DNA from: Tetrahymena thermophila SB210
Taxonomy: Eukaryota > Ciliophora > Oligohymenophorea > Hymenostomatida > Tetrahymenidae
Direction: 5' to 3'
Length of the DNA stretch: 64,000 nucleotides
NCBI RefSeq assembly: GCF_000189635.1
Contig: NW_002476246.1
Coordinates: 1,116,001-1,180,000 of the forward strand
A program made the position numbers and the translations under genes. This document shows positions 63,001-64,000 of the stretch, piece by piece. Under the pieces are notes generated by a model. The model did not search any database and was not told where the DNA came from. It saw nothing but the letters and a program-made list of their open reading frames with translations. Positions within the stretch are counted from its first letter, which is position 1; every line of letters begins with the position of its first letter.

Positions 63001-64000
63001 AATTATAAATTTTTAAACAAAAAATGTGAAAGTTGTGGAAAATATAATCATCATTTTTACAATTGTAATTAATTACAATATATTCCAAATATTTAAAAGA
63101 TACTTTACAAGTAAAACCTCGAAATTAAATAAGAAAGATAATAAAATTTCAAAAGGCATAGGCAAAAAAGTTCAAATACTTTTTAATTTTACATTAACTC
63201 AGGATCAGAAATAGAAAAAATGCTAAAAAATAGTTATTAAAGTGAACAAATTTGTTTAGAGGATGAATCACTTTTTTATCATGAAGATAATGAAGAAAAA
63301 GAGTAAGCTTACTATTTGAATTTAATAGTTTATTTATAATTAAATATTATTATAGATTCGATTAAATTAATTCTCAGACAAATTTAAGGGAAAAATAAAA
63401 ATCATTTTAGAATGAAAGTGTATACAGCAAGTCATCCTCTCTAAATAAACGATAGAGAGTTAATTCTATTAAAAAAGAAGCTTCTAAAGGGATTAAAAAC
63501 ACAGAACTATAACCTTAAGTTTTTCTCTCCTAAAATTAAGAAGAAATAAAAGCTAAAAATTCTATAAAATTAAGCTTATTATAGTAAGAAAGTATTATCA
63601 AAAATTAATAAAATTACTAAGTTGTTTAAAGTTAAATAGAATGTGTTGATTCTTATCATAGTTAGTTAAAAATAGAAAATGCACCTTATTGTAGTAGAGA
63701 AGACTCTCTTGACTAAGACATTTGGAGTGCTAAAAGGAATAAATTTTCAAGATTTTAAACAGAACTTCAAATCCTTTCATCAGAAATATAAACTTAAAGC
63801 TTAGATAAATAGTTAATTTTTTTGTTTTAGCACTTTGATCGATTAAAGAATTATTAAATTTATTTTCCTCATAACAATTTGAGAAATGTATTAATTGAAT
63901 ATAGAAAAGCATAAGTTAAAATTATAAAGAAAAGAGTATTTAAAAATAATAGAGCATCAAATATCAATTAAACTAAGCTAAAAAAAGATAAATCTAAAAA
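60013..64000 (+). CDS. K+ channel with cyclic-nucleotide-binding domain and CCHC knuckle (gene 3, partial)
   Basis: Runs off the right edge. Exons: 60013-60741, 60824-60970, 61072-61257, 61318-61959, 62020-62409, 62706-62846, 62959-63302, 63356 onward. The frame is consistent and no TGA has appeared by 64000. Parts: polar Gln-rich N-terminus; KTNMVKKFI motif; S1-S4 (LELRIFRVIQTY as the S4-like segment); a glutamine run encoded mainly by TAA just before the pore; TMTTIGYGDI pore; C-linker; binding fold with GSMFGELEFF; knuckle CESCGKYNHHFYNC at 63025-63066; long polar tail; NYQIYFPHNN motif at about 63,840-63,890. It is the closest intact relative, and likely parent type, of both broken channel copies in the window. 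Confidence 0.9.
63025..63066 (+). other. CCHC zinc-knuckle motif in channel gene 3
   Basis: CESCGKYNHHFYNC, spacing CX2CX4HX4C, at the start of the exon after the cyclic-nucleotide-binding fold, as in the other two channel genes. Confidence 0.7.

Overview
The window is about 64 kb of very A+T-rich DNA from a ciliate. In every convincing gene TAA and TAG fall where glutamine is expected and only TGA ends the frame. Introns are GT..AG, mostly 50-550 nt, so Paramecium (20-35 nt introns) is excluded. A Tetrahymena-like oligohymenophorean fits best. All gene models below were read by eye with the TAA/TAG=Gln code; exon joins were checked by frame and by comparing paralogs, not with cDNA.

Layout. 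(1) 0.5-10.5 kb: two tandem plus-strand genes for six-transmembrane K+ channels with a cyclic-nucleotide-binding domain, about 1,123 and 1,164 aa. (2) 11.3-12.9 kb: one intact, intronless minus-strand gene for a von Willebrand factor A (VWA) protein of 520 aa. (3) 13.8-15.2 kb: the 3' remnant of a channel pseudogene. (4) 16.2-59.3 kb: a triplicated block (A, B, C; about 14, 14 and 12 kb). Each block has a minus-strand low-complexity gene or its remains, a short conserved plus-strand frame with one membrane segment, an array of about 215-bp repeats, and one giant receptor-like membrane protein gene of about 2,600-2,700 aa. A second broken channel copy lies between blocks B and C. (5) 60.0-64.0 kb: a third good channel gene that runs off the window.

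The giant proteins have a signal peptide, propeller-like then beta-helix-like extracellular repeats, a Cys-rich neck, about seven or more C-terminal membrane segments and a cytoplasmic tail made of duplicated exons. The channels share a TIGYGD filter, a cyclic-nucleotide-binding domain, an unexpected CCHC zinc-knuckle motif and a C-terminal FD..(x)YFPxNN motif. The locus appears to be expanding by segmental duplication, unequal crossing-over, deletion and small-element insertion. The most striking points are the channel/zinc-knuckle combination, the variable 5'-leader arrays, the tail-exon duplications with a possible Gln-to-stop split codon, and a TA-flanked insertion whose empty site is preserved in a paralogous block.
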